Below, in pieces: positions 32,435 to 42,400 of a stretch of DNA of 64,000 nucleotides. The notes below the pieces were generated by a model, which saw only the letters and a list, made by a program, of their open reading frames with translations, did no database searches and had not been told where the DNA came from. The stretch is from positions 1-64,000 of the forward strand of contig JAJPHL010000010.1 of assembly GCA_021325275.1 (NCBI GenBank). The letters run 5' to 3'. The first letter of the stretch is position 1. Every line of letters begins with the position of its first letter. A program made the position numbers and the translations under genes. The stretch is from Terriglobia bacterium. GTDB lineage: Bacteria; Acidobacteriota; Terriglobia; JAJPHL01.

Positions 32435-33502
32435 TTACCACGCGCGCAGATACTGTGGTGGAACCGGAGAGTCACCTTTTGCGTGGAGGGTCTTGAACGC
32501 GCGCAGGGGCCAGTAGGGATCGCGCAGGAGCTCGCGCGCCAACAGCACCAGATCGGCGCGGCCGTTGCGGATGATGTCGTCGGCTTGCATCGCTTCGGTG
32601 ATCATGCCGACCGCGGCGGTAGGAATGTCCGCCCGATTGCGGATGGCTTCCGCAAACGGCACTTGATAACTCGCGCCCGGCACCACGTTCGGCTTCGGCG
32701 TGTTGCCCGCCGAACTGCAATCGATCAGGTCGATGCCGCTGGCCTTCAGCAGACCGGCCAGCGCGACCGAATCGTCGAGAGTCCAGCCGCCGGGTTCCCA
32801 GTCAGTGGAGGAAATGCGCACGGAAATCGGTTTATCGTCAGGCCACTCGGAGCGGGCGAGCTTGGCGACTTCCAAAAGCAGCCGCGTACGATTCTCGAAG
32901 CTGCCGCCGTATTGGTCGCTGCGATGATTCGAGAGCGGCGAGTAAAAGCTGTGCAGAAGGTATCCGTGTGCCGCGTGGATTTCCAGCCACTCAAAGCCGG
33001 CGTCGCGCGCGCGCCGGATCGCCGCAACAAACGCCTCACGAATACGCGCGAGCCCGTGATCGTCGAGTGGTTCCGGAGTGCGCCATCCTTCGTCGAAGGG
33101 AATCGCGCTCGCGCCGGCGATTGGCCATCCGCCCGTTTCGTTCGGCACGTGATGTCCGCCTTCCCATGGACGTCCGCGCGAAGCTTTTCTGCCGGCGTGG
33201 GCAAGCTGTATTCCGGGCACCGCGCCGTGAGCCTTCACGAATCGCGCGACCCGCGCCAATGGCTCGGTGTGCGCGTCGGTCCAGATCCCCATGTCATGCG
33301 GCGAAATGCGGCCGATTGCTTCCACGGCGGTCGCCTCGACGATCACCAGCGCCGCGCCGCCGACGGCGCGCGATCCCAGATGCACAAGATGCCAGTCGGT
33401 GGCGAGTCCGTTCTCGCAACTGTATTGGCACATCGGAGATACTCCGATGCGATTCCGCAGGCTCACTCCGCGAAACGCGATGGGTTCAAAGAGATGGGGC
33501 AT
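32435..33502 (-). CDS. Old yellow enzyme (NamA/YqjM-type NADPH:flavin ene-reductase)
   Basis: A 355-residue FMN-dependent TIM barrel. YqjM-type features are clear: the redox-tuning Cys in SPMCQYS (residue 25), HLGSRAVGGAALVIVEATAV, GIQLAHAGRKAS, the substrate-binding His pair in EIHAAHGYLLHSF, and LSNHRSDQYGGSFENRTR. The C-terminal FMN phosphate site is GMITEAMQAD and LLARELLRDPYW. It reduces activated C=C bonds; the physiological substrate is usually unknown, often linked to stress. It stands alone, with a period-9 inverted repeat beyond its start. Confidence 0.93.
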   Translation of the reverse strand: MPHLFEPIAFRGVSLRNRIGVSPMCQYSCENGLATDWHLVHLGSRAVGGAALVIVEATAVEAIGRISPHDMGIWTDAHTEPLARVARFVKAHGAVPGIQLAHAGRKASRGRPWEGGHHVPNETGGWPIAGASAIPFDEGWRTPEPLDDHGLARIREAFVAAIRRARDAGFEWLEIHAAHGYLLHSFYSPLSNHRSDQYGGSFENRTRLLLEVAKLARSEWPDDKPISVRISSTDWEPGGWTLDDSVALAGLLKASGIDLIDCSSAGNTPKPNVVPGASYQVPFAEAIRNRADIPTAAVGMITEAMQADDIIRNGRADLVLLARELLRDPYWPLRAFKTLHAKGDSPVPPQYLRAW

Positions 33503-33519
33503 GTGTTCAAAGAACTTCT

Positions 33520-33596
33520 ATCCACAGATTACACAGATTTCACAGATGAAGACCTAGCTTGTTCCGAATCTGTGCAATCTGTGTAATCTGTGGATC
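33520..33596. repeat. Period-9 tandem-word inverted repeat
   Basis: ATCCACAGATTACACAGATT with a third CACAGAT unit (33520-33548) faces AATCTGTGC, AATCTGTGT and AATCTGTGGAT (33566-33594), their reverse complement. The arms enclose a 17-base loop. It occupies the gap between kbl and the old yellow enzyme gene. Confidence 0.8.
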
Positions 33597-34800
33597 AAAT
33601 TCCGAGTTCTTGTTTTGCTTCAGCGAAACACTTCACGGCAAATTCCAGATCCTCGCGCGTGTGTGCCGCCGACACCTGCACGCGAATCCGCGCCTTGTCT
33701 TTTGGCACCACCGGAAACGAAAACGCGATCACGTAAACGCCTTTCGCCAGCATCGCCTCGGCCAGTTTTCCCGCCACCACCGCATCGCCAATCATTACGG
33801 GGACGATGGGATGCTCCCCTGGCAGGATCTCGTAGCCCACCGCGTTCATTTGCGCACGGAAAAACGCGGCGTTGTCGCGCAGTTTGTCGCGCAGTCCGGA
33901 AGACTGCGTCAGAAGATCGAGCACTTTCAGCGACGCGCCGGCGACCACCGGCGGCACCGAGTTCGAAAACAAGTACGGCCGCGAGCGTTGCCGCAAATAG
34001 GCGATGATTTCGCGCCGGCCACTGGTGTATCCACCGCTCGCGCCGCCCAGCGCCTTGCCGAGCGTGCCCGTCACGATGTCCACGCGGCCGTCCACGCCGC
34101 AGTACTCCGGCGTCCCGCGCCCGTTGGCGCCCACAAATCCCACGGCGTGCGAGTCGTCGACCATCACCATCGCTTTGTACTCGTCGGCGAGATCGCAGAT
34201 CTCGCGGAGTTTGGCGATGTAGCCGTCCATGGAGAAAACGCCGTCGGTGGCGATTAAAACTCTGCGGGCCCCGCGCGCCTCTTCCAGTTTCGCGCGCAGA
34301 CCGGCCATATCGCCGTTGCGATAGCGGAAGCGTTGGCATTTCGCGAGACGAATGCCATCGATGATACTGGCGTGATTCAACTCGTCGGAAATCACGGCGT
34401 CTTGTTCCTCGAGTAGGGTTTCGAACAGTCCGCCGTTGGCGTCGAAGCACGATCCATAGAGGATGGTGTCGTCTGTTTTCAAAAATGTCGATAAGCGTGC
34501 TTCCAGCTCTTTGTGAATCGCTTGCGTGCCGCAAATGAAGCGCACCGACGACAAGCCGTATCCCCAGCGATCGAGCGCGTCATGCGCCGCGCGAATGACA
34601 TCGGGGTGGCTCGCGAGTCCCAGATAGTTGTTCGCGCACATGTTCAGCACCGGCTTGTTCACCGGCGCCGTCGTCGTATGTGTTCCCACACCGATGCGCG
34701 AACGCTGCGGCGTTTGAATCACGCGTTCGTTTTTCGTCAAGCCGGCCTTCGCGATCTCTTCCAGCTTCGCCGCAAACTGTGCCTTCGCGTCTCCGAACAT
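33595..34800 (-). CDS. kbl: Glycine C-acetyltransferase (2-amino-3-ketobutyrate CoA ligase)
   Basis: Cleaves 2-amino-3-ketobutyrate with CoA to glycine and acetyl-CoA, the second step of threonine breakdown. It is a 401-residue PLP enzyme of the alpha-oxoamine synthase family: [69 protein letters not shown] and the PLP Lys in [16 protein letters not shown]. It follows tdh, which makes its substrate, by 43 bases. The start at 34800 is preceded only by a period-7 repeat and has no ribosome-binding sequence. Confidence 0.96.
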   Translation of the reverse strand: MFGDAKAQFAAKLEEIAKAGLTKNERVIQTPQRSRIGVGTHTTTAPVNKPVLNMCANNYLGLASHPDVIRAAHDALDRWGYGLSSVRFICGTQAIHKELEARLSTFLKTDDTILYGSCFDANGGLFETLLEEQDAVISDELNHASIIDGIRLAKCQRFRYRNGDMAGLRAKLEEARGARRVLIATDGVFSMDGYIAKLREICDLADEYKAMVMVDDSHAVGFVGANGRGTPEYCGVDGRVDIVTGTLGKALGGASGGYTSGRREIIAYLRQRSRPYLFSNSVPPVVAGASLKVLDLLTQSSGLRDKLRDNAAFFRAQMNAVGYEILPGEHPIVPVMIGDAVVAGKLAEAMLAKGVYVIAFSFPVVPKDKARIRVQVSAAHTREDLEFAVKCFAEAKQELGI

Positions 34801-34835
34801 TTTTGATTTTTGCCTTTTGATCTTTGATTTTTGAT
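34801..34835. repeat. Five tandem 7-base words between tdh and kbl
   Basis: Forward strand: TTTTGAT, TTTTGCC, TTTTGAT, CTTTGAT, TTTTGAT, directly against the kbl ATG. In mRNA sense this is an A-rich leader (ATCAAAA repeated) that replaces the ribosome-binding region. The same word family is in the mutM 3' end. Confidence 0.85.
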
Positions 34836-34843
34836 TTGACGCC

Positions 34844-35872
34844 CTACTTGGCCCACGAAATAACAACCTTGCCGCACTGCCCCGATTCCATCACGCAAAA
34901 ACCTTCTTCCCAGCCGTCGAGAGGGAAGCGATGCGTGATCACCGGAGAAATATCCAAGCCCGATTGCAGCATGACGGTCATCTTGTACCACGTCTCGTAC
35001 ATTTCGCGACCGTAGATGCCCTTGATCGTGAGCATGTTGAAAATCACCGTTCGCCAGTCGATCGCCATTTCTCCCGAGGGAATTCCCAGCATCGCGATCT
35101 TCGCGCCGTGACTCATGTTCGCGAGCATGTCGCGAAACGCCGCCGGACTTCCGGACATTTCGAGACCCACGTCGAAGCCTTCGGTCATGCCGAGTTGTTT
35201 CTGCACGCCGGCGAGCGATCCGTCCTTCACGTTTAGCGCGACGTCGGCACCCAACTTTTTGGCGAGGGCTAGTCTGGCAGGATTCATGTCCGTCACCACG
35301 ACGTAGCGTGCGCCGGCGTGCTTCACGACGGCGGCGGCCATCAGCCCAATCGGTCCGGCGCCGGTGATCAGCACGTCTTCGCCGAGCACGGGAAAAGACA
35401 GCGCGGTGTGAACCGCGTTACCGAAAGGATCGAAGATGGCCGCCAGGTCGAGGTCGACGCCTTCATGATGCCGCCACAAATTCGTCATGGGTAGCGCGAT
35501 GTATTCGGCGAACGCGCCGGGCCGGTTCACGCCCACGCCGGAGGTATGCGCGCACAGATGACGGCGTCCCGCGAAACAGTTGCGGCAGCGCCCGCAAACC
35601 ACGTGTCCTTCGCCACTGACGATCTCGCCGGGATGAAAGTCGGAGACGTTCGAGCCGATTTCGACGATGCGTCCGACAAATTCGTGGCCGATCGCCATGG
35701 GGATGGGAATGGTGCGTTGCGCCCAATCGTCCCATTGATAAATGTGTACGTCGGTGCCGCAGATTCCGGTGCGCAGCACTTGGATCAGTACGTCGTTGAT
35801 GCCGATCTTCGGTTCGTCGATGTTTTGGAGCGCGAGGCCGCGATCGGGCTTGTTCTTGACGAGTGCTTTCAT
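34844..35872 (-). CDS. tdh: L-threonine 3-dehydrogenase
   Basis: Oxidises L-threonine to 2-amino-3-ketobutyrate with NAD+. It is a 342-residue zinc alcohol-dehydrogenase-type enzyme beginning [15 protein letters not shown]. The catalytic zinc and substrate motif is [19 protein letters not shown], then [12 protein letters not shown]. The structural zinc Cys run is [15 protein letters not shown] and the nucleotide site is [19 protein letters not shown]. The second ATG (35872) is preferred over 35884 because homologues begin MKAL. It lies upstream of kbl on the same strand, giving the two-step threonine-to-glycine pathway. Confidence 0.96.
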   Translation of the reverse strand: MKALVKNKPDRGLALQNIDEPKIGINDVLIQVLRTGICGTDVHIYQWDDWAQRTIPIPMAIGHEFVGRIVEIGSNVSDFHPGEIVSGEGHVVCGRCRNCFAGRRHLCAHTSGVGVNRPGAFAEYIALPMTNLWRHHEGVDLDLAAIFDPFGNAVHTALSFPVLGEDVLITGAGPIGLMAAAVVKHAGARYVVVTDMNPARLALAKKLGADVALNVKDGSLAGVQKQLGMTEGFDVGLEMSGSPAAFRDMLANMSHGAKIAMLGIPSGEMAIDWRTVIFNMLTIKGIYGREMYETWYKMTVMLQSGLDISPVITHRFPLDGWEEGFCVMESGQCGKVVISWAK

Positions 35873-35996
35873 GGGAAATCCCATTGTATCCCAGAGGCCT
35901 TTTCTCGCAGCGAAGTCGCGCGCGTACGAGACCGGACGCCGGTCGCGTCTGGAATGGTCATGCTCATTTCATTTAGAAACGATCAGTTTTTTAAGA

Positions 35997-36026
35997 TTGC
36001 CTTTACAAACACGAGTGAGTTAAATT
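35997..36026 (+). promoter_or_regulatory. Promoter of the first TonB receptor
   Basis: TTGCCT (35997-36002), 18 bases, TAAATT (36021-36026), preceded by a T-run. The promoter of the second receptor at 39315-39343 has the same order of elements: T-run, AA, TTGC-T, ACAnAC-like bases, GTTA(A/G)ATTAC and CGCA. The two genes may share a regulator. Confidence 0.5.
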
Positions 36027-36099
36027 ACACGCAACAGCTTGGTAGAGCCTGAGAGGGGACTAGTCGGGTCGTAGCGTTCAAATCAAAGGAGGATTTCTT

Positions 36100-39000
36100 A
36101 TGAGGGGCAAGACGATTGCTTTCCTGCTCATCGCGGGTTTCTTGTGCGTTGGCGCGGGAAGCCTTGTTGGGCAAGTGAACGCCACAGGCGTTCTGACTGG
36201 TACGGTGACCGACAAAAGCGGCGGAGTGATCGCGAGCGCTGAGGTCAAGGTCACCGATAAGGAGAACGGCGCGTCTCGTGACATGAAGACGAACGCGGCC
36301 GGACAGTATCGGTTCGACCTGCTGCCTACGGGAACGTACACCGTAAGGGTCACTACGTCTGGTTTCGCGACCGAGGTGATCCAAAATGTACAAGTCGCCG
36401 TAAGTCAGACTACAACGGTTGACGCCACGCTGGTTCCGAGCGCGCAGACGCAGGTGATTACGGTTGAATCGGCCGGAATCCAACTGGTGGACACCCAGCG
36501 GCAGGATGTCAGCCTGTCGATTGCAACCACGCAAATCGAAGATTTGCCCGTGAATGGGCGCGACTTTGTGAACCTGGCCGTTCTCGCGCCGGGCGCCAAG
36601 CCGCAAAATTCCTACGATCCGACCAAGAATCGCTATGGTGTCTTCGCCGTCGACGGCAGCAACGGCCGTAATGTGAACGTGACGGTAAACGGCATCGACG
36701 ACAAGGACAACACGGTGGGCGGTCCCGTGATGCAGCTCCCCATGGAGGCCGTGGAAGGTTTCGTCATCAGCACGCAGCGTTTTTCGGCGGCCAACGGTCG
36801 CAGTGAAGGCGCGCTGATCACCACCATCACCAAGGCCGGAACGAATGAGTTTCATGGATCGCTGTACCTCTTCGATCGCAACCAGGCGTTGAACGCCAAC
36901 GATCATCTGAACGCTGCCGCCGGCAACCCTAAGGCGGACTACGGCCGGCAGCAGTTCGGCGGTTCCATCGGCGGTCCGGTTCGCAAGGAAAAGGATTTCC
37001 TGTTTTTCGCTTTGGAGCGGGAACGGGAGTCGACCAACCTGAACGAGAATCCGACGTTCTACAACGAACTGGCGATCGCCGCGGCCAACGGCTTGTCCGC
37101 GCAGCCGGCCAAGACGATTCCCACGCCTTACTTCGACTGGCGCTACAACGGCCGCTGGGATCATCGCTTCAACGACAAGAACAATTTTTTCGCCAGCTAT
37201 ACCGCGCAGAACAATAACGGCCTGAACGATCAATCCACCGGCAGCAGCGATCTGACGGCGGGAAACTTCACCACCAACCATCTCATCCTTTCGAGCGTGA
37301 ACCTGAACTCGGTGCTGTCCCCGACCGTGGTCAACTCGCTGACCGTGGGTTATCAGTATTGGGACAATTTGATCGATTCGACCACGCGCGCTCCAACGGT
37401 GAGCTTCGCCAGCGGCGAAAGTTTCGGCACCAACGGTAACGTGCCGCAGCAAAGCTTCCAAAAGAAATGGCAGTTCAAGGACGACATCTCCCTAATCCGC
37501 GGCAAGCACAACTTCAAGGCCGGATTCGACTACGTGTGGGAACCGGTGCTGGGAGGATTCTTCGAGTTCACGCCCACACCGTCGGTGACCTTTGCGGCGG
37601 ACCCCAGCCAGATCATCGGAAATCCCACTCTCTACCCGCAGAAATTCGCGACTCCGGGCTTGATCACGAACATCAGCGAAACGGCGGGCAACCCCTATTT
37701 CCTGCTGTCCACAAAAATGTTCGGCCTGTATTTCCAGGACGATTGGAAGGTCAGCAAGCGCCTCTCGGTGAGTCTCGGGTTGCGTTGGGACAAGGACTTC
37801 AACTTGGTGGGCGGATCGGCGCAAGGAGCCAGCCGGACTTACGGGCTGCTGAAGGCGATCAAGAGTCCCTATGTCGGCATCCCACAAGATGACAGCAAGG
37901 ACTTCAGCCCGCGCATCGGATTCTCCTACGATCTCACCGGATCGGGCAAGCACATCCTGCGTGGCGGCTTCGGTCTGTACTACGGACAGATTTTCGAGAA
38001 CATCACGCTGTTCATGGTGCAGCAGGCCAATCCCACCGTTTTCGCGACTACGCTGAACCTGAACAGCGCCGGAATCGGCGACACCACCGCGGATATTGTG
38101 CCAACCACCGGCAAGCCACTTTCGCAGTGGCGTTACGGTGTGGATCCGCTCCCCACTCCTCCGCCGCCGCCAACGATCCTACCGGCGGGTTCGACAGCTC
38201 GCTACATCGATCCGAACTTCCACAATCCCTACACCGAGCAGTTCAACGGCGGGTACACGTGGGTGCTGAACGACAGCAACGTGATCGAAGTCGATTACGT
38301 GCATGTGTTGGGACTGCGTGCCGCGAAGTCGGTGCAGTTGAATCCCAAGGATCCCACTTTGGGTGGCGCGCGCATCCTGGCGTCCGCTTTCGCAGCGGCC
38401 GGCGTGGCCGCTCCGGGATCGGTGCAAATGTACGCATCGATCGACCGGTCGCGGTATGACGGTCTCAACTTCGTCTACCGCCGGCGTCTTTCGAGGCGCG
38501 TCAGCTTGAATGCCAGCTATGTGTTGTCGAGATCGATGGGTTACAACGGTTACGCCGCCGGCTTCGGCAACACGCCCACCGATTTGAGCAATTGGTTTGC
38601 GCCGCACGATTTTGGTCCCACTCCCAACGACGAGCGCAGCCGGTTTGTGGTCAGCGGCGTCTTCAACCTGCCGTGGGGAATCCGCTTTACTCCCATCATG
38701 CAGGCGGCTACCGCGCGACCCTACGCAGCGCGGGAAGGCACGGACTATTTCGGCAACGGAAACTCCAGTACAGCGGAACTCGCCGTTCTCCTCAACAGCG
38801 CTCCAAGCAACTACACCGCCACCGCCACGATGAGTGCGGCGGCGATTCGTACTTGCCTGGCCGCCAACAGCTGCAGCATCGCCAGCTATGACAGTCTGCG
38901 TGGTTCGGCGTTCTTCCAACTGGACACCCGCTTCAGCAAACTGTTTACGTTCAAGGATCGGATGCACTTGGAGTTGTTCTTCCAGGCGTTCGATTTGACC

Positions 39001-39141
39001 AACCATACCAACTACGGCGCCAACTACGGCACCAACATCCGGAGCGGCAGCTTCCAACAACCGCTAGGCTATTTTGCGGCGTCGAGCGTGTTGCAGCCGG
39101 TTGCGTTCCAAGGGGAAGCGGGATTCACGTTCCGTTTCTAG
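36100..39141 (+). CDS. Oar-like TonB-dependent outer-membrane receptor (first)
   Basis: A 1013-residue outer-membrane protein. After a signal peptide (TIAFLLIAGFLCVGAGSLVG) comes a carboxypeptidase-regulatory-like domain (about 27-120: GVLTGTVTDKSGGVIASAEV, GQYRFDLLPTGTYTVRV). The plug region has IEDLPVNGRDFVNLAVLAPG, VNGIDDKDN and GALITTITKAGTNEFHGSLY, followed by a long 22-strand-type barrel (LGLRWDKDFN, FSPRIGFSYDL, LRGGFGLYYGQ) that ends FTFRF. Such acidobacterial receptors are thought to import glycans or other large nutrients. AAAGGAGG stands 8 bases before the ATG. A strong terminator follows, so it is its own unit. Confidence 0.92.
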   Translation: MRGKTIAFLLIAGFLCVGAGSLVGQVNATGVLTGTVTDKSGGVIASAEVKVTDKENGASRDMKTNAAGQYRFDLLPTGTYTVRVTTSGFATEVIQNVQVAVSQTTTVDATLVPSAQTQVITVESAGIQLVDTQRQDVSLSIATTQIEDLPVNGRDFVNLAVLAPGAKPQNSYDPTKNRYGVFAVDGSNGRNVNVTVNGIDDKDNTVGGPVMQLPMEAVEGFVISTQRFSAANGRSEGALITTITKAGTNEFHGSLYLFDRNQALNANDHLNAAAGNPKADYGRQQFGGSIGGPVRKEKDFLFFALERERESTNLNENPTFYNELAIAAANGLSAQPAKTIPTPYFDWRYNGRWDHRFNDKNNFFASYTAQNNNGLNDQSTGSSDLTAGNFTTNHLILSSVNLNSVLSPTVVNSLTVGYQYWDNLIDSTTRAPTVSFASGESFGTNGNVPQQSFQKKWQFKDDISLIRGKHNFKAGFDYVWEPVLGGFFEFTPTPSVTFAADPSQIIGNPTLYPQKFATPGLITNISETAGNPYFLLSTKMFGLYFQDDWKVSKRLSVSLGLRWDKDFNLVGGSAQGASRTYGLLKAIKSPYVGIPQDDSKDFSPRIGFSYDLTGSGKHILRGGFGLYYGQIFENITLFMVQQANPTVFATTLNLNSAGIGDTTADIVPTTGKPLSQWRYGVDPLPTPPPPPTILPAGSTARYIDPNFHNPYTEQFNGGYTWVLNDSNVIEVDYVHVLGLRAAKSVQLNPKDPTLGGARILASAFAAAGVAAPGSVQMYASIDRSRYDGLNFVYRRRLSRRVSLNASYVLSRSMGYNGYAAGFGNTPTDLSNWFAPHDFGPTPNDERSRFVVSGVFNLPWGIRFTPIMQAATARPYAAREGTDYFGNGNSSTAELAVLLNSAPSNYTATATMSAAAIRTCLAANSCSIASYDSLRGSAFFQLDTRFSKLFTFKDRMHLELFFQAFDLTNHTNYGANYGTNIRSGSFQQPLGYFAASSVLQPVAFQGEAGFTFRF

Positions 39142-39167
39142 AGTAGCTTTCGATTTGTTCGGCCGAT

Positions 39168-39205
39168 TTGTACGAAAAAGAGCCGCTTGTACGAAAAAGA
39201 GCCGC
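39168..39205 (+). repeat. Tandem 19-base duplication of a terminator arm
   Basis: TTGTACGAAAAAGAGCCGC occurs twice head to tail (39168-39186 and 39187-39205). The second copy is the left arm of the terminator that follows; the first could pair with the same right arm. Confidence 0.8.
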
Positions 39206-39227
39206 CGGGAAACCGGCGGCTCTTTTG
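39195..39227 (+). terminator. Intrinsic terminator after the first TonB receptor
   Basis: AAAAGAGCCGCCGG pairs with CCGGCGGCTCTTTT around a GAAA loop; the right arm ends in a T-run. A strong stem, correctly placed about 55 bases after the stop. Confidence 0.9.
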
Positions 39228-39314
39228 TCCGTAGTGCCGCGCATCGCCCCAGCGCGATCGCGCGAGGGTAAGCGGCAATGCATAGTGCAAATTGCTGTAA
39301 TCATTTTTTTAACC

Positions 39315-39343
39315 TTGCTTTAACACTCATCGTGCGTTAGATT
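39315..39343 (+). promoter_or_regulatory. Promoter of the second TonB receptor
   Basis: TTGCTT (39315-39320), 17 bases, TAGATT (39338-39343), preceded by TTTTTTTAA. It resembles the first receptor's promoter base by base over about 50 bases. Confidence 0.5.
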
Positions 39344-39434
39344 ACGTCGCAGGACTTTGGGTGGGTTAGGGTTTGGTTTTGCTAGGCGTGCAGAAGAGTA
39401 CCCACCGGTTCAAAACACAATTGGAGGATCTCCC

Positions 39435-42400
39435 ATGAAATTTGGGAAGAGCTTGTTTCTCTTTCTAGCGGCAGTGGTGTGCCTGGCGGGCGTGTCCGTC
39501 ATGGCGCAGACGCTGACCACGGGCGAGATATTAGGAACCGTTCGTGATTCCTCGGGCGCTGTTGTGCCCGGCGCGGTCGTCACCTTGACGCTTACTGAAA
39601 CCAAGGACATTCGCACCGCCACGACAAACGCCAAGGGCGAGTATCACTTTGCGCTCATCCCGCCCGGCGAATGCACAATTTCGGCGGAGGCTTCGTCCCT
39701 GAAATCGGGCATCACGAAATTCACCTCGCAGGTGGGGCAGGAGCAGCAGATCAACATCACGGTGACGGTCCAGGCCACGCAGGAAGTCATTGAAGTGACC
39801 GGCGAAACGCTGGCACTCCAGACGGAAAATGCGAACTTGGCCACGGCCGTCTCCACCAAGCAACTCCGCGAACTGCCCGTAGCAGGCGGCGACCTCACCA
39901 CGGTCGCGATGACCGTGCCGGGCGTGCGCGTGAACGTCAAGGGCGGATCGGGCAACATGAACGCCGACGGCGTTCCGGGTAGCACCGTGAATTTCACGCT
40001 GAACGGTGCGGACGTAATGGATCCGTACAACAATCTGAACAACTCCGGCGCCAGCAACAACCTGCTCGGACAAATGGAAGTCGCCGAAGCATCGGTGATT
40101 TTGAACGCCTTCTCCGCGGAGTATGGACGCCTGGCCGGCGGCCAAGTGAACCTCACGGGCAAGGGCGGAACGAACGACTACCACGTCAACCTGCTGTACA
40201 ACTACAATGACGGCGCGTTCAACTCCAACGATTTCTTCAATAATCGCAACGGCGTGCCGTACGGACGCGCGGACGCCAATCAATGGGGCGCTTCGGGCGG
40301 AGGACGCATCCTCCGCGACAAGTTGTTTTTCTTCACCGATTGGGAATCGCTCCGCTACGTTCTGCCGAGCAGCGGCGTGGTTAGCGTGCCGACGCAGCAA
40401 TTCCAAACGTACGTCCTTTCGCACGTGCCCTCGTCCTCCGTGCCGGTCTATCAGGATGCGTTTAACCTATGGAACGGCGCGCCTGGTTTGAATCGCGCGG
40501 TTCCGGTGACCACCGGCAACGGATCGTTGCAGGATTCCAGCGGACGCCTCGGCTGCGGCACCAAGGGTACTTTTACCGGTACGTTCGTGAACGGCGGTTC
40601 GGGTCCCAAGTTCGGTGTCGATGTCCCGTGCGCTCAGGCGTTCGGAACCAACGTAGTGGGATACAATCGCGAGTCGCTGATCATCGAACGCGTCGATTGG
40701 AACATCAACTCGAAGGAGAAGGTGGCCTTCCGCTACGAGTACGATTGGGGCTTGCAGCCCACCTCCACCAGTCCGCTGAACCCGGCCTTCAATTCCATCA
40801 GCTTGCAGCCGCAGCCGGCGGGATCGGTCATCATCACCAGCATCCTGACGTCGAGAATGACCAACGTCTTCAATGCGTCGGCGAGCCACTACATCGCGAC
40901 CTTCGGCGTGGCTGATTTCGCGGGCGATCAGACCAAGATGCCGGTGATCATGACGTTCTCCGACGGCGGAACGAACTCCGGCAATTTTGCCAGCCTCGGC
41001 GCGGGCTTCCCGAACGGCCGCAACGTGGGCCAAGCGCAGTTCATCGACGATATCGCCTATCAGAGGGGAAGCCACAACATCAAGGCCGGTGTCAATTGGC
41101 GCTGGAACAAGCTGACGGTTACCAGCAACGACAGCGGCGCCTTCATCGGAACGTATGCGTTCTCCGATCTCACCGACTTCGCCAACGGCGTGGTCAACAA
41201 GACCGGAAAAGGCGACACGTTCTCGGAGAAATATCCGATCCTGGGCGCGGCGCACCTGCGCGAGTACTCGCTGAATTTCTACATTCAAGACGAGTGGGCC
41301 ATCAACAGCAAGATCAAGGCGACCTACGGAATGCGCTTCGAGCGCGACAAGAATCCGTATTGCGTGGATCTGTGCATGTCGCGCGCCGAACCTCAATTCG
41401 GCATGGCCGGCTATCAGGGCGGCGCCGGTATCCCGTACAACGCGACCATCCAGAGCGGACTGGGATCGGCCTTCAAGAGCATCGATGGCATGATCTTCGA
41501 ACCGCGCTTCGGAATCGCCTTTAAGCCGTTCGGCGACCGCAAGATGGTGATCCGTGGCGGAATCGGTCTGTTCTCCAGCTTGTTCGCGGGCAGCATCGCC
41601 AACAACATTTTCGGCAATCCGCCGGACGTGTTCACGCCGACCGTGTCGCCGGCGAGCAGCTCGGCCTCGTTCCCGGTGGTCGACGTTCCGACGAATCCGC
41701 TGAGCGCGGGCGCCGTGGCGCAGGCTTCGTACAACGCGTTCATCAACAACTTCAAGAGCGGTGGAACGCTGGCGCAGATCAAGGCGGCGTTGCCGGCCGG
41801 CGTGAGCTTCGCGTTGCCCGCGCTGTATTCGCCGCCCGACAATTTCCACGCTCCTCGCGTGTTGCAATGGAACATGGAAGTCGAGCAGCCCATCGGCACG
41901 AAGAACGTGCTCGCGGTCACCTACACCGGTAATCACGGTTACGACGAGCAGTTGACGAACGCCGATGCCAACAACTACTACTCGCCGACGAACTATCCAA
42001 ACGGTTTCGGCGGATTGCCGAATGCGGCTCCCGATCCGCGCTTCCTGACGGTCAGCCAGGTGTTGACGCAATTCAAATCCAACTACGACGCCATGATCGT
42101 GCAGTTGCGTCATAGCTGGCAGTATGGCTTCTCCGGCCAACTCGGCTATACCTGGAGCCATGCGCTCGGCAACGTCGCGATTTACAATCCGAACTACCTG
42201 AACCAGGGGTACGGAAGCTTGAGCTTCGACACGCGTCACATGCTTTCGAGCGACCTCATCTGGAATTCGCCGAAGTTCTCGAATCCCGGCTTGCAGTGGG
42301 TCGCCGGCGGATGGAGCATCGGCGCGAAGCTGTACGCTTACTCCGGTTCGCCGTTCTCGGTGAGCAATTCTCAGTTGGCGGCCCGCGTCAATTCAGCGGA

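Noticed and set aside
36025-37461. 478-codon reverse frame opposite the first TonB receptor
   Set aside because: It lies antisense to clear receptor motifs and has no recognisable domain or ribosome site.
40467-42239. 590-codon reverse frame opposite the second TonB receptor
   Set aside because: Antisense shadow of a well-supported barrel; sequence is Arg/Val/Gly-rich without motifs.
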